Below are positions 55,505-64,000 of a stretch of 64,000 nt of DNA, piece by piece. The stretch is taken from assembly GCA_043789035.1 (NCBI GenBank), contig JAYWIG010000039.1, positions 1 to 64,000 of the forward strand, read 5' to 3'. The stretch comes from JAYWIG01 sp043789035. Its GTDB lineage: Bacteria; Pseudomonadota; Gammaproteobacteria; Burkholderiales; Burkholderiaceae_E. The notes below the pieces were generated by a model that was not told where the DNA came from, ran no database searches, and worked only from the letters and a program-made list of their open reading frames with translations. A program made the translations under genes and the position numbers. How positions within the stretch are numbered: position 1 is the stretch's first letter; each line of letters begins with the position of its first letter.

Positions 55505-57214
55505 TTATTTCTCGCAAGCAAAGCTGCTTGCCGCATCCACGTCGCCTGATTTGTAACGCGGCACCAACGGGAATTCACACATAGGCCGCTGGCGCAGTGC
55601 TTTAAATGGCGGCACCGTTTCTTGTTCTGTCAGTATCAATAGTTGTTTTGTCCCCGGTGCTCTGCCGCGCTCAACCCAATCAACTAGTAAATTAGGCATG
55701 TCGATGTTGGCAGGTGCACCTGAACCAACATGGTCTACACCTGGGGCTAGATATAAACGTGCAAAATCACCTACCGTGCCCTCTCCCATTTTATTCTTAA
55801 CAGTCTTAAAGTATTGAATGCCCGCATTAGCACTCTGAGCATAGTCGGCAATGTGCTCCATCATGATCAGTTTGCCACCACGTGCTTTGAAAGCAGAAAG
55901 ATCGGGGTTGGTGGCATCCATGTTTTGCGAAAGCGCGCGCACCCTCTCCGCAAAGTCGCCAGGCTTAAAGTTACGCACATCGTAGTTGGCATCTCTAGCA
56001 AAAAAATACTGCACTGCACCTGCACCGTAAAACCAAGTAATGCTGTTGGCTGGCCCCGGCGGTATAGTGGGTGCAGATTGCCCAGTCCACCAACTTACCC
56101 AACCGCCAGTTGGCCCACTACCTACCGTACCTTCACCGCCCATTGCATAACCCGGATATTGCGTTACGCCATTGGCCATCGGGAACGGGTACTTCAAAGG
56201 AGTACGTAAAAGCTTTACGGCATTCACCTGCCCATCGCTCAAACACTGATCGCCAGCATCCGCACCGTTTGGGCAGCGCAACGCGGTAGGATCGAATTTC
56301 TTTTCACAAGCCTGAAAATCGCTCACGATGCCGTCTGCCAAACCATCTAAGGTATCGCAAGCGGCCAAGGTAGCCTCATGCACCAGCTTCACCTTGGATG
56401 GGTTAATCCATGAGGCACCCGAGAGCGAAATACCGCTTCGCGTACCGAACATCTGCAACCCTACCCAGTTGAGTACAGGTACCCGACTAAACACGCCATC
56501 GAAATCATTCGGGTAACGTTGGACAACCAACATACCCTCGCGCCCCCCTTCGGAACTACCGGCAAAATAAAGTTTATTCGGGCCTTCGCCGTAATACCGC
56601 TTCATTGCCTCGACCGCTACGTCACGAACTTTTTTGTACGAGAGGTGCGTAAAGTTATCTAGCGCTTCATCATTCAGCGCAAACACCTGTGGCGGAGTAT
56701 TCGGCTTGTTCTGATGGCCTGAATCGGTACCGTAAGTCACAAAGCCATTCTGTAGCGGTGCCGGTAAATCGAAACGCCCGCTAGGTACCAAACCGAGCGC
56801 GTTAATCAGTACGCCATTAAAACCACCACCGCCGTATTGCACAGAGCGGCCATTCCACGAAGTTGGCATATTGATTTGAAACTCAATATTGGGCGCGGTG
56901 GCGTCAATAGGCGCTATAAACCCTAGTAGTTGGCAATAATCGGGCTTTGCAGGGTTAATTAAACTGGCGGGTGTTGGCCCAGCAGCATTGACGCTAATGG
57001 GTGACGCGGCAACCGCCTGAGCGCTACGAATCGTCACTTGCCCCGCTAAGACACCGATGACTGAAGCAGGCATTACACCGACCAGCGCTGAGCAAGTTAA
57101 CACCGGCAACCGTATTGTGGCAGGTGCAGCATTCCCAGTAGGAGTTACCGTTGAAGTGCAACTTGTTAACAATCCGATGGCAAAAAAGCCACTCACGCAA
57201 TGAACTATTTTCAT
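55505..57214 (-). CDS. Tannase/feruloyl esterase family lipoprotein
   Basis: 569-residue secreted esterase with a lipobox-like LLTSC (Cys 19). The fold signature VQYGGGGFNGVL, YGTDSGHQ, and the nucleophile elbow FAGSSEGGREG (Ser 221) with VPVLNW following are typical of tannases and feruloyl esterases. The histidine is in PGVDHVGSG (His 495) and the aspartate is probably 457. In the family the nucleophile and histidine are next to paired cysteines (CS-D-HC motif); here both are replaced, by Ser 220 and Val 496. It likely cleaves phenolic or other bulky esters at the cell surface. Confidence 0.85.
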   Translation of the reverse strand: MKIVHCVSGFFAIGLLTSCTSTVTPTGNAAPATIRLPVLTCSALVGVMPASVIGVLAGQVTIRSAQAVAASPISVNAAGPTPASLINPAKPDYCQLLGFIAPIDATAPNIEFQINMPTSWNGRSVQYGGGGFNGVLINALGLVPSGRFDLPAPLQNGFVTYGTDSGHQNKPNTPPQVFALNDEALDNFTHLSYKKVRDVAVEAMKRYYGEGPNKLYFAGSSEGGREGMLVVQRYPNDFDGVFSRVPVLNWVGLQMFGTRSGISLSGASWINPSKVKLVHEATLAACDTLDGLADGIVSDFQACEKKFDPTALRCPNGADAGDQCLSDGQVNAVKLLRTPLKYPFPMANGVTQYPGYAMGGEGTVGSGPTGGWVSWWTGQSAPTIPPGPANSITWFYGAGAVQYFFARDANYDVRNFKPGDFAERVRALSQNMDATNPDLSAFKARGGKLIMMEHIADYAQSANAGIQYFKTVKNKMGEGTVGDFARLYLAPGVDHVGSGAPANIDMPNLLVDWVERGRAPGTKQLLILTEQETVPPFKALRQRPMCEFPLVPRYKSGDVDAASSFACEK

Positions 57215-57317
57215 CCTATGCTTCCAGAAGTTTTATCAATACCGCTTTAGGACTATCCTAGCGCAACACGTTTAAACACGCCCCGGCCACGAAAGTAACC
57301 TTCGAGCAAATTCCATT

Positions 57318-58100
57318 ATGCAAACTTTTAAACCAATTAAGCTTTTCCAAACAAATTGCAGAAGCTTGCTCCCCATAAGTCTCGGGTTTTTATGCCAATC
57401 ATTCCAGGCAGTTCACGCCCAAGACTACGACCGAGAAGCGCGTTATGAAGAGCAAGTCATCTCGCAGCTGGTAGTTGGAGATGCGGTCAAAATTCGCGCC
57501 ACCAGCGGCAAAGAATTCTTGGGGCTATTCGCGGCTGGTAAAGACAAAACCAAGGCGATTATTTTGCTTCATAGCGTAGGCTCCCACCCAGATTTTGGCA
57601 TTATCGGGCAGCTAAGAAGTAGCTTAAATGATCTTGGCTATACGACATTAGCGATACAACTTCCGATACAAGGAAAAGACGCGAAACTAGAAGATTACTA
57701 CCCCAAAGTGTTTGGGGACGCAAAAGATCGAATCGCTCAAAGCATCGCTTGGCTCAATAAAAAAGGTTTCGATAAGCCAGTGCTGCTGAGCCATACCATG
57801 GGTTCATGGATGGCCAATGAATACCTTGATGAAAACTTTTCGAAAAACAACTTTAGTGCATGGGTGTGCATGTCGCTCACTGGCAGCTATTCATGGACGA
57901 TGCGTCGCTACACCATGCCCATACTCGATATCTATGCAGAAAACGACATTGTTCCTGCGTTGTCGAGTGCAGGTAGAAGAAAAACAGCCCTCACTTCCGA
58001 GGGCTCTAGTCAATACATGGTGGCGGGAGCTGGGCCAGATTACTCTGGCCACGCAACCGCTATGGCTCAACGCATTCGACAGTTTATTGAACGGCGTTAA
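57318..58100 (+). CDS. Secreted DUF3530-like alpha/beta-hydrolase fold protein
   Basis: 260-residue secreted protein (signal peptide ending near VHAQ, residue 35). AIILLHSVGSHPDFGIIGQLRSSLNDLGYTTLAIQLP has an alpha/beta-hydrolase first half. The elbow reads LLSHTMGSWMAN, with Thr at the usual nucleophile position, a change common in the DUF3530 family. A C-terminal histidine is in YSGHATAMA. It may be inactive as an esterase; its function is unknown. It is divergent from the tannase gene and convergent with the aldehyde dehydrogenase gene (9 bases apart). Confidence 0.7.
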   Translation: MQTFKPIKLFQTNCRSLLPISLGFLCQSFQAVHAQDYDREARYEEQVISQLVVGDAVKIRATSGKEFLGLFAAGKDKTKAIILLHSVGSHPDFGIIGQLRSSLNDLGYTTLAIQLPIQGKDAKLEDYYPKVFGDAKDRIAQSIAWLNKKGFDKPVLLSHTMGSWMANEYLDENFSKNNFSAWVCMSLTGSYSWTMRRYTMPILDIYAENDIVPALSSAGRRKTALTSEGSSQYMVAGAGPDYSGHATAMAQRIRQFIERR

Positions 58101-58109
58101 GCCTTGCCA

Positions 58110-59552
58110 TTACATCATCGTCGTAACGGCTGTTTTGGTATTCAAGTAAGCCTCAAGCGCTTCTGAACCACCCTCACTACCATAGCCAGAATCCTTTATG
58201 CCGCCGAATGGAATTTCAGGCACAGGCGCAGCTGCTTGGTTTATCCACAGCATACCGGCTTGAATGTTATGAGTGATGTAATGTGCGTTCTTCAAGCTAC
58301 GGGTGAACGCATAACTCGATAAACCGAGCGGGAGTCGGTTGGCTTCTACCACCATTTGCTCCACAGTATCGAAACCACGAATTCCTAACATCGGGCCAAA
58401 TGGCTCGTTATTGAAAATATCGGCATCGAGTGGCACGTCGGTAAAGATGGTCGGCGCAAAGAAATTACCCGATGTTCCAACTTGCTCACCACCCACGGCA
58501 ACCGTCGCGCCTGCTTGCACGGTGCGTTCGGTGATTTGCTTCATTGCCGCCAATCGGCGGGAGTTAGCTAAAGGCCCCATTGTTGTACTTTCCGCCATAC
58601 CATCGCCCACTTTGACTTTACTAGTCATAGCTAGCAGCGCTTGCGTAAATTCAGCCTTCACACTGTTTTGAACTAAGAAGCGAGTTGGTGAAATACACAC
58701 CTGACCAGCATTTCGAAACTTTGCACCGCCCATCATTTTTGCTGCCAATGCAATATCAGCATCTTCCGCAATGATGACTGGTGCATGGCCGCCTAACTCC
58801 ATAGTGGCACGCTTCATGTACTGCCCTGCCATTGCCGCCAATTGCTTACCTACAGGCGTGCTACCGGTAAAGGTAATCTTACGAACAATCGGATGCGCGA
58901 TTAAATAGGAAGAAATCTCAGCTGGGTTGCCGTAAAGCAAACCAACTGTACCCGCTGGTACGCCCGCATCGATAAAAGCACGAATCAGTTCAGCGGGCGA
59001 CGCAGGCGTTTCTTCAGGTGCTTTTACAATCATGCTGCAACCTGTTGCAAGCGCCGCAGAAAGCTTTCGTACCACTTGGTTAATTGGAAAATTCCACGGA
59101 GTGAATGCAGCAACCACGCCGACAGGCTCTTTCAATACTTGTTGCTGAACATTCCAAGCGCGCGGCGAAACGATGCGACCGAACACACGGCGGCCTTCTT
59201 CGGCAAAATATTCGACAATGTCAGCAGCAGCCATTACTTCGATTTTCGCTTCCGCTAGTGGCTTGCCTTGCTCTTGCGTCATCAACCATGCAATCGAATC
59301 AGCACGTTCTCGCAGTAAACCGGCGGCTTTGCGCATTACCTTGCTACGCTCTAAAGCTGAGATCACTTTCCAAGCTTCAAAGCCTTTTTGAGCGGCCAGT
59401 AATGCAACATCCATATCAGCAATAGTGGCATGGGCCACACGGCCAATTTCTTTCCCACTAGCTGGGTTAATTACTGCAAGCGATTTGCCGCCCGTAGCTT
59501 CTCGCCATTGGTTTTCGATGAAAAGTTGCGTGTTTGGATAAGTGGTTGTCAT
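58110..59552 (-). CDS. NAD(P)-dependent aldehyde dehydrogenase, succinate-semialdehyde type
   Basis: 480-residue enzyme oxidising an aldehyde to an acid. [21 protein letters not shown] is the cofactor-binding start, [11 protein letters not shown] the Rossmann turn, [11 protein letters not shown] the catalytic Glu segment, and [14 protein letters not shown] the active-site Cys; [17 protein letters not shown] is the C-terminal motif. The overall pattern is closest to GabD-like succinate-semialdehyde dehydrogenases, though related substrates are possible. ATG at 59552 ([16 protein letters not shown]) is preferred; an in-frame ATG at 59594 adds 14 residues with a weaker ribosome-binding site. Confidence 0.88.
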   Translation of the reverse strand: MTTTYPNTQLFIENQWREATGGKSLAVINPASGKEIGRVAHATIADMDVALLAAQKGFEAWKVISALERSKVMRKAAGLLRERADSIAWLMTQEQGKPLAEAKIEVMAAADIVEYFAEEGRRVFGRIVSPRAWNVQQQVLKEPVGVVAAFTPWNFPINQVVRKLSAALATGCSMIVKAPEETPASPAELIRAFIDAGVPAGTVGLLYGNPAEISSYLIAHPIVRKITFTGSTPVGKQLAAMAGQYMKRATMELGGHAPVIIAEDADIALAAKMMGGAKFRNAGQVCISPTRFLVQNSVKAEFTQALLAMTSKVKVGDGMAESTTMGPLANSRRLAAMKQITERTVQAGATVAVGGEQVGTSGNFFAPTIFTDVPLDADIFNNEPFGPMLGIRGFDTVEQMVVEANRLPLGLSSYAFTRSLKNAHYITHNIQAGMLWINQAAAPVPEIPFGGIKDSGYGSEGGSEALEAYLNTKTAVTTMM

Positions 59553-59658
59553 AGTAACGGCCCTAGGTGAAGAAAAAAGCAAATTAGCTGACATATTACC
59601 CTGTCAAAAAACCACGCTTCAAATCGTCTCCGAGTAACTGCACTGATATCCTTACCCT

Positions 59659-60291
59659 ATGGAAATAGACTTCAACCAAATCACTGCCTACCAGCGCTAC
59701 AAGCTTATGGCTAGCTTAATTGTGCCAAGGCCAATTGCGTTAGTAACAACCATTGGCCCAACCGGCGTGGTGAATGCGGCGCCTTTTTCAATGTTTAACA
59801 TGATGGGTGAAGACCCGCCGATTGTGATGATCAGTATTAATCGCAAGCAAGGCATTCATCAAAAAGATACAGCAACCAATATTCTCGCGAATGAAGAATT
59901 TGTCGTGCATCTTTGCGACGAGGCAATGGCCAACGAGATGCATGCCTGCGGTGAATCATTGCCACCTGAAATTAGCGAACTTACTCATGTCGGCTTTACC
60001 TCTGAGCCATCAAAAACCGTTGCACCTCCTAGAATTGCTCAAGCGCCAGTTGCATTTGAATGTGTTTTGCATGAAAAAATCGTGACTGATAGTCGCTATA
60101 TTTTTATCGGCAAAGTGCAATGGCTTAGTGTTCGTGAAGGTTTGGTCGATATTGAGACTTGGCGGGTACGCCTGCAAGACTATCACCCAGTTGGGCGATT
60201 CGGTGCCAGCTTTTATGTCACTACCCGTGATCGATTTGCTATCGAGGGTAATAACTTGGAGGCTAGAACTACGCCGATCGACGAGATTTAA
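59659..60291 (+). CDS. FMN-binding flavin reductase-like protein
   Basis: 210-residue protein of the flavin-reductase-like split-barrel family. IVPRPIALVTTIGPTGVVNAAPFSMFN is the FMN-binding N-terminal block, DPPIVMISINRK and KDTATNILANEEFVVHL the next conserved parts. Proteins of this family supply reduced flavin or act as small oxidoreductases; the partner is not known. It is divergent from the aldehyde dehydrogenase gene (about 105 bases between starts). Confidence 0.85.
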   Translation: MEIDFNQITAYQRYKLMASLIVPRPIALVTTIGPTGVVNAAPFSMFNMMGEDPPIVMISINRKQGIHQKDTATNILANEEFVVHLCDEAMANEMHACGESLPPEISELTHVGFTSEPSKTVAPPRIAQAPVAFECVLHEKIVTDSRYIFIGKVQWLSVREGLVDIETWRVRLQDYHPVGRFGASFYVTTRDRFAIEGNNLEARTTPIDEI

Positions 60292-60353
60292 TTTACCTAT
60301 ACGTCATCGATACAAGTGCATCGCTTTGTAAAAGGATGCACCCTTGAAGAGAT

Positions 60354-60872
60354 TTAGAACGCGAACCGTCCACCACGCTCGTAGCCGCCGCGTTCATATC
60401 CACCACGATCTTCGTAACCGCGGTTGCCATAGCCATGGTCATGATGGCGATGTTCTGGATAGCGCACTACTTCGCGATAAACCACTTGCGGCGCATATTC
60501 AACCCGCTGCGGGTAAACTACCACAGGTGCTTGAACAACAGGCGCTGGCAGGTAAACAGGGGCAGGCGAATATACAGGCGCGGGCTGCATGATGACCGGT
60601 GCGCGACTATTACCGTAATAGCCAACTGGGGCCGGGCCATAGCCGTAGCCTTGATGACTTGTTGCAACGGTTGTGCCTACAGCAGCGCCAATCGCGCCAC
60701 CTAAAATCGCACCTTCGCGGCCACCAAACTGCCCGCCAATCATGGCCCCGGCACCAGCGCCGATGACTGCACCGATTACGGCGCGTTCGCCCGCCTGTGC
60801 AGCGGTCACCGAGGCAATCGTGATGAATGCCACTGTTGCAATGCGAATCGATTTAACTAGCTTGGTACCCAT
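60354..60872 (-). CDS. Glycine-zipper (2TM) envelope protein
   Basis: 172-residue secreted protein with a signal peptide ending near AQAGE. A glycine-zipper segment (AVIGAVIGAGAGAMIGGQFGG and ILGGAIGAAVGTTVA) forms two close-packed helices. Pro/Ala/Tyr-rich repeats follow (APVYSPAPVYLPAPVV), and the tail is His/Gly/Arg-rich with repeats of GGYERGG type. Such proteins are outer-membrane or periplasmic and of unknown function. The ATG at 60872 gives a proper signal peptide; the upstream in-frame extension does not. A 7-bp hairpin (60316-60322 with 60335-60341) lies just after the stop. Confidence 0.78.
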   Translation of the reverse strand: MGTKLVKSIRIATVAFITIASVTAAQAGERAVIGAVIGAGAGAMIGGQFGGREGAILGGAIGAAVGTTVATSHQGYGYGPAPVGYYGNSRAPVIMQPAPVYSPAPVYLPAPVVQAPVVVYPQRVEYAPQVVYREVVRYPEHRHHDHGYGNRGYEDRGGYERGGYERGGRFAF

Positions 60873-60986
60873 ATAAACCCTTTGTTGATTGTACGTAGGT
60901 ATAGAGCGCTCTAGATCGACACCTTGATGACCAGGAATCTGCAAGATTTGTAATAAAACGTAATTGAACCTTGAAACTAACGTCGA

Positions 60987-62171
60987 TCAGAGGCCCAACT
61001 TATTCAATATCCCCTGTCGCACATTGAGCCACCAACCAAACTGCTTTGGCCACAAAGCAAAGGTTTTGTCGGCAGCCAAGGTTTGAGCAGCATGGACTGG
61101 CCAGTTTGGATCGTCCAGCGCTTCGCGGGCAATGGCAATTAAATCCGCATCACCGGAGGTAACTACCTCTTCAGCTTGCTGCGCGGTGAGTATCAAACCT
61201 ACAGCTATCGTCGGTATGCCCGCACCCGCCTTAATCGCTTTAGCCCAAGGCACTTGAAAACCGGGAACTCGCTTTGTTCTAGGCACGGCGGCTACTGGCA
61301 TTTGTGCGGCTACCGCACCGACGGCATTAGTTGCAGGAGCACTGGCCGAACCAACAATACCGCCTGAAGAGCAGTCAATCGCATCTACACCGCAGGCTCT
61401 TAGTTGCTGGGCTAACCAAATCGAATCGTCGATCTCCCAACCACCGTCTAAATCGTCAATTGCCGATAAACGAACAAGCAATGGTTTACCGTCTGGCCAA
61501 ACCGCACGAAGCGCAATTGCAATGTCGATGACGATCTTGCTGCGCCCTGCTCTATCGCCGCCATAAACATCACTGCGCTTGTTTGAAAATGGGGATAAAA
61601 AGCTATGCAATAAGTAACCATGGGCAGCGTGAAGCTCAATCACATCAAACCCAGCGGCAAGAGCTCGTTTTGCTGCAGCCATAAAATCATTTGTGAGCGC
61701 ATGAATATCTTCGACGCTCATTTGCTTTGGTACAGTCCAACCCTGCGCAACGGCAATATCACTCGGTGCGCTAGGTGGCCAAGCCATATCGCCACGATCA
61801 AAATCACCTTGTGTAAGCGGCCCATTACCATACCAAGGCCGAGCCATACTAGCCTTGCGCCCAGCGTGACCTAGTTGAATCGCAGGCACAGAGCCATTCG
61901 CGCGTAAAAAATCGGCAAGTCGTTTTAGGCCGGAAATATGCTCGTCTTTCCAAATGCCCAAATCGCCGTGCGTAATACGACCATTGGCTTGCACCGCCGA
62001 TGCTTCAAGTATGACCATTGCAGCGCCACCCAGAGCATATCTACCCACTGTCACCATATGCCAATCATTCACAAAACCGTCATGCGCAGAGTAGTTGCAC
62101 ATGGGGGAAATGACTAAACGGTTCTTTAATGTAATGCTGGCAAGTTGGTAACTAGAAAACAGATTACTCAT
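60987..62171 (-). CDS. NADH:flavin oxidoreductase, Old Yellow Enzyme family (YqjM/NamA-like)
   Basis: 394-residue FMN TIM-barrel ene-reductase. The N-terminus ASITLKNRLVISPMCNYSAHDGFVNDWH has the Cys of the YqjM subclass. QLGHAGRKASM, HAAHGYLLHSFLSPFSNKRSDVYGG (substrate-binding histidines in the HAAHG stretch) and the C-terminal DLIAIAREALDDPNWP are typical. It reduces activated C=C bonds with NADPH. The physiological substrate is unknown. It is on the same strand as the small protein gene upstream at 62185. Confidence 0.9.
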   Translation of the reverse strand: MSNLFSSYQLASITLKNRLVISPMCNYSAHDGFVNDWHMVTVGRYALGGAAMVILEASAVQANGRITHGDLGIWKDEHISGLKRLADFLRANGSVPAIQLGHAGRKASMARPWYGNGPLTQGDFDRGDMAWPPSAPSDIAVAQGWTVPKQMSVEDIHALTNDFMAAAKRALAAGFDVIELHAAHGYLLHSFLSPFSNKRSDVYGGDRAGRSKIVIDIAIALRAVWPDGKPLLVRLSAIDDLDGGWEIDDSIWLAQQLRACGVDAIDCSSGGIVGSASAPATNAVGAVAAQMPVAAVPRTKRVPGFQVPWAKAIKAGAGIPTIAVGLILTAQQAEEVVTSGDADLIAIAREALDDPNWPVHAAQTLAADKTFALWPKQFGWWLNVRQGILNKLGL

Positions 62172-62184
62172 GGGAATTTTTTAT

Positions 62185-62610
62185 CTATTGAATTTGAATC
62201 TCAACCAAAGAACCGTTGCCGGGTCTTAAGCTCGGGTAGGCGACAGATTTCACAGCAACCCAACCGTCAGTTGCCTGCATGAAGTTCGGTTTTCGGGCAT
62301 TGCCGCCATCGCTTAAATCATCTGTCTTTTTTAGCGACTGGTTACCGTCGCAGCTCGACAATGGTACGGCCTTATTAATTTTGGCTTGGGTCACGGTCGA
62401 TAGCGCCGCCTTATCGCTTAACAAAACCATTTTTCCCTGAGCATTAAATAGTTGCACCGCTGCGATTCGAGGTGCCCATTGGTTAGCCTCGTTTAGCCTA
62501 CCAGCAACAACACATTGCCGTCCTTGGGATGCCAGAACCACCGAGCTAAACACCATGCTCGATAAAACGAACGCAGTGACACCTGTGCTTGCTAAAAGTA
62601 CTCTTTTCAT
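62185..62610 (-). CDS. Small secreted protein of unknown function
   Basis: 141-residue protein with a clear signal peptide (hydrophobic to about residue 27, ending near VLA). The mature part has two cysteines (CVVAG and SSCDGN), possibly a disulfide, and no recognisable domain. AGGAG stands seven bases before the ATG, so it is a real gene. It lies 13 bases upstream of the ene-reductase gene, probably in one operon. Confidence 0.72.
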   Translation of the reverse strand: MKRVLLASTGVTAFVLSSMVFSSVVLASQGRQCVVAGRLNEANQWAPRIAAVQLFNAQGKMVLLSDKAALSTVTQAKINKAVPLSSCDGNQSLKKTDDLSDGGNARKPNFMQATDGWVAVKSVAYPSLRPGNGSLVEIQIQ

Positions 62611-62735
62611 CTTGAACTCCTATAAGTTAATCAACGTCACCGTCAACAACGCGGTAGCGCTGGACAGAAGCAAAGTTTAACAAGCCGCTAGCTTAGCGCA
62701 AGAGCGCGAAAATACGTAAGTACAAACCACCAGCC

Positions 62736-63473
62736 CTATAAATCTGCTTTTGTTGGCGCTGGACGAGAACCAAGGAATAAGCGATCAATGTCAGGGTCCG
62801 CTAAAAGCTCATAAGCTCGCTTATGCAACACGCAGCGGCCCGACTCTAATGCGATGGCCTCGTCTGAAATTTTAAGCGCACTTTTCACGTTCTGCTCTAC
62901 CATCATGATGGTGGTGCCATCCGATGCCAAGCTGCGCAGTAGCTTGAATACATCTTGCACAACAATGGGCGACAAACCAATCGATGGTTCATCAATCAAT
63001 AAAACTTTAGGGCGAAGCAATAAAGCACGCCCAACTTCGAGCTGCTTTTGCTCGCCACCCGACAGCGCAGATGCTTGACTATTCAAGCGTTGCGCCACTC
63101 TTGGGAAAAGCTTCAGTACCTCAGGAATTCGTTTTCGCGTTTCCTCCATACCTAAGGTAATGCCACCTAACTCTAAGTTTTGCAAAACTGTTAACTGACC
63201 AAAAAGGTTCCTGCCTTGGGGCACAAAAGCCACACCCTGCGCGAGCAGTGCTTTCTGGGTAAACCCAGTCACATCGATTCCATTACAAATCACTTTTCCT
63301 AGCCGCGGTTTGAGTAAACCGAACAAGGTTTTCAACACTGTCGATTTCCCCGCACCGTTAGGGCCAATTAAGAGTGTAATTTTCCCGGTGGCAACCGTTA
63401 GCGACAAATCATTCAAGATCATCAGATCTTTATAACCTGCTGTTACGTTCTGGAATTCAATTGCGTTCGACAT
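62736..63473 (-). CDS. livF: Branched-chain amino acid ABC transporter ATP-binding protein LivF
   Basis: 245-residue ATPase. Walker A is in [20 protein letters not shown], the signature in LSGGEQKQLEVGRALLL, Walker B in VLLIDEPSIGLSP, and the LivF-specific FVPQGRNLFGQLTV block is present. The ATG at 63473 gives the standard start MSNAIEFQNVTAGY; a longer frame overlaps livG and is not needed. It powers uptake of branched-chain amino acids or related compounds with LivG and membrane partners outside the window. One base separates it from livG. Confidence 0.94.
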   Translation of the reverse strand: MSNAIEFQNVTAGYKDLMILNDLSLTVATGKITLLIGPNGAGKSTVLKTLFGLLKPRLGKVICNGIDVTGFTQKALLAQGVAFVPQGRNLFGQLTVLQNLELGGITLGMEETRKRIPEVLKLFPRVAQRLNSQASALSGGEQKQLEVGRALLLRPKVLLIDEPSIGLSPIVVQDVFKLLRSLASDGTTIMMVEQNVKSALKISDEAIALESGRCVLHKRAYELLADPDIDRLFLGSRPAPTKADL

Positions 63474-63474
63474 G

Positions 63475-64000
63475 TTAATTCCCAAGGTAGGCGTCCAGTA
63501 CCGCTTGATTGCCACGAATCTCAGCAGGTGTGCCCACCGCCAACACTTCGCCTTCAACCATCACCAGAATTCGATGGCATAAGTTCATCACAAACTCCAT
63601 GTTGTGCTCAATCACCACAAAAGCTTTGTCCGGGTACTTCTGATTCAGTTGTTTAAGTAACGTCGATATACCACCCACCAAGGACGGATTAACACCGGCA
63701 CAAGGTTCATCGAGCAAAACCAATGAGGGTTCACTCATAAATGCCATGGCTATGTCAACCAGCTTTTGTTGCCCGTAACTCAAACTACCTGCCGGGAGAT
63801 CAGCCACTTGCTCGATTCGAAACAGCGCGATCAACTCATTTGCTCGCTTGGTTAAACCGGAATCGGAAGGGGAAAATAATCGGCCAAACATCGATTTTTG
63901 ATGCTCTTGTGCAGCCACAATTAAGTTATCGCGCACGCTTAGTTTACCGAACACTTGCAAGGTTTGGAAGGTACGCCCAACGCCTTTGCGACTTAGCTGC
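63475..64000 (-). CDS. livG: ABC transporter ATP-binding protein LivG (partial)
   Basis: C-terminal part of LivG, cut by the window edge. The reading frame is open to position 64000 and gives GVGRTFQTLQVFGKLSVRDNLIVAAQEH, matching the LivG pattern GIGRTFQ-[NT]-L. The signature LSYGQQKLVDIAMAF, Walker B VLLDEPCAGVNP and the final VLDAYLG segment are present. The N-terminal Walker A lies outside. It pairs with LivF one base downstream. Confidence 0.94.
   Translation of the reverse strand, partial: QLSRKGVGRTFQTLQVFGKLSVRDNLIVAAQEHQKSMFGRLFSPSDSGLTKRANELIALFRIEQVADLPAGSLSYGQQKLVDIAMAFMSEPSLVLLDEPCAGVNPSLVGGISTLLKQLNQKYPDKAFVVIEHNMEFVMNLCHRILVMVEGEVLAVGTPAEIRGNQAVLDAYLGN

Noticed and set aside
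60316..60341. 7-bp hairpin between the flavin-reductase and glycine-zipper genes as a terminator.
   Set aside because: A 12-base loop and no T run on either side; at most a weak structure.

Overview
The window is bacterial chromosome of moderate GC content (roughly 47-50 % by eye), densely coded on both strands. Several features point to a betaproteobacterium of the Burkholderiales: an RnfB-type ferredoxin gene followed by nth and a DUF1841 gene, a zapA gene followed directly by 6S RNA, a Bug-type solute receptor, a malonyl-CoA decarboxylase, and the lack of any plasmid or phage backbone. I cannot name a genus. No rRNA, tRNA, CRISPR array, insertion sequence or phage gene is visible.

Layout. 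1-7.2 kb: housekeeping genes (rnfB, nth, DUF1841), a phosphate permease with its PhoU-like partner, an esterase, a sulfatase and exbBD. 7.2-13.2 kb, minus strand: an orphan ParA, a vitamin B12 uptake pair (btuF, btuB) behind a cobalamin riboswitch, and a DsbD-type disulfide reductase. 13.2-18.1 kb: zapB-like gene, zapA, 6S RNA, a TauE/SafE exporter, a Bug receptor, malonyl-CoA decarboxylase and lgt. 18.3-39.7 kb: a large exopolysaccharide locus. 39.7-54.4 kb: a broken GST gene, an MFS transporter, uup, recQ, a panE-like reductase, and pbpC with an alpha-2-macroglobulin gene. 54.7-64 kb: esterases/hydrolases, an aldehyde dehydrogenase, flavin enzymes, small envelope proteins, and livF plus a partial livG running off the window.

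The main discovery candidate is the 21-kb exopolysaccharide locus. It combines parts normally seen in different systems: cellulose-synthase accessory proteins (BcsD, a BcsO/P-like protein, two BcsQ ATPases, BcsB, BcsE), an alginate/Wss-type O-acetylation set (AlgI-, AlgJ-, AlgX- and AlgF-like), and a poly-GlcNAc-type module (a PgaC-like GT2 synthase, a TPR outer-membrane barrel, CE4 deacetylase-like proteins and a GH18-like hydrolase). The BcsA-position protein has kept its membrane architecture and its place between bcsQ and bcsB, but has lost the GT2 catalytic motifs and the PilZ c-di-GMP motif. The only glycosyltransferase in the locus with all GT2 motifs is the PgaC-like protein. The two CE4-like proteins show a similar split: one has lost the metal-binding histidines and the other keeps them. 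I infer that a Bcs-type export scaffold has been re-used for a different, probably O-acetylated and possibly amino-sugar-containing polymer. I know of no description of this exact arrangement, but I could not search for one.

Functions are assigned by recognising family motifs in the translated sequence. No database search was possible, so substrate-level statements are inferences.
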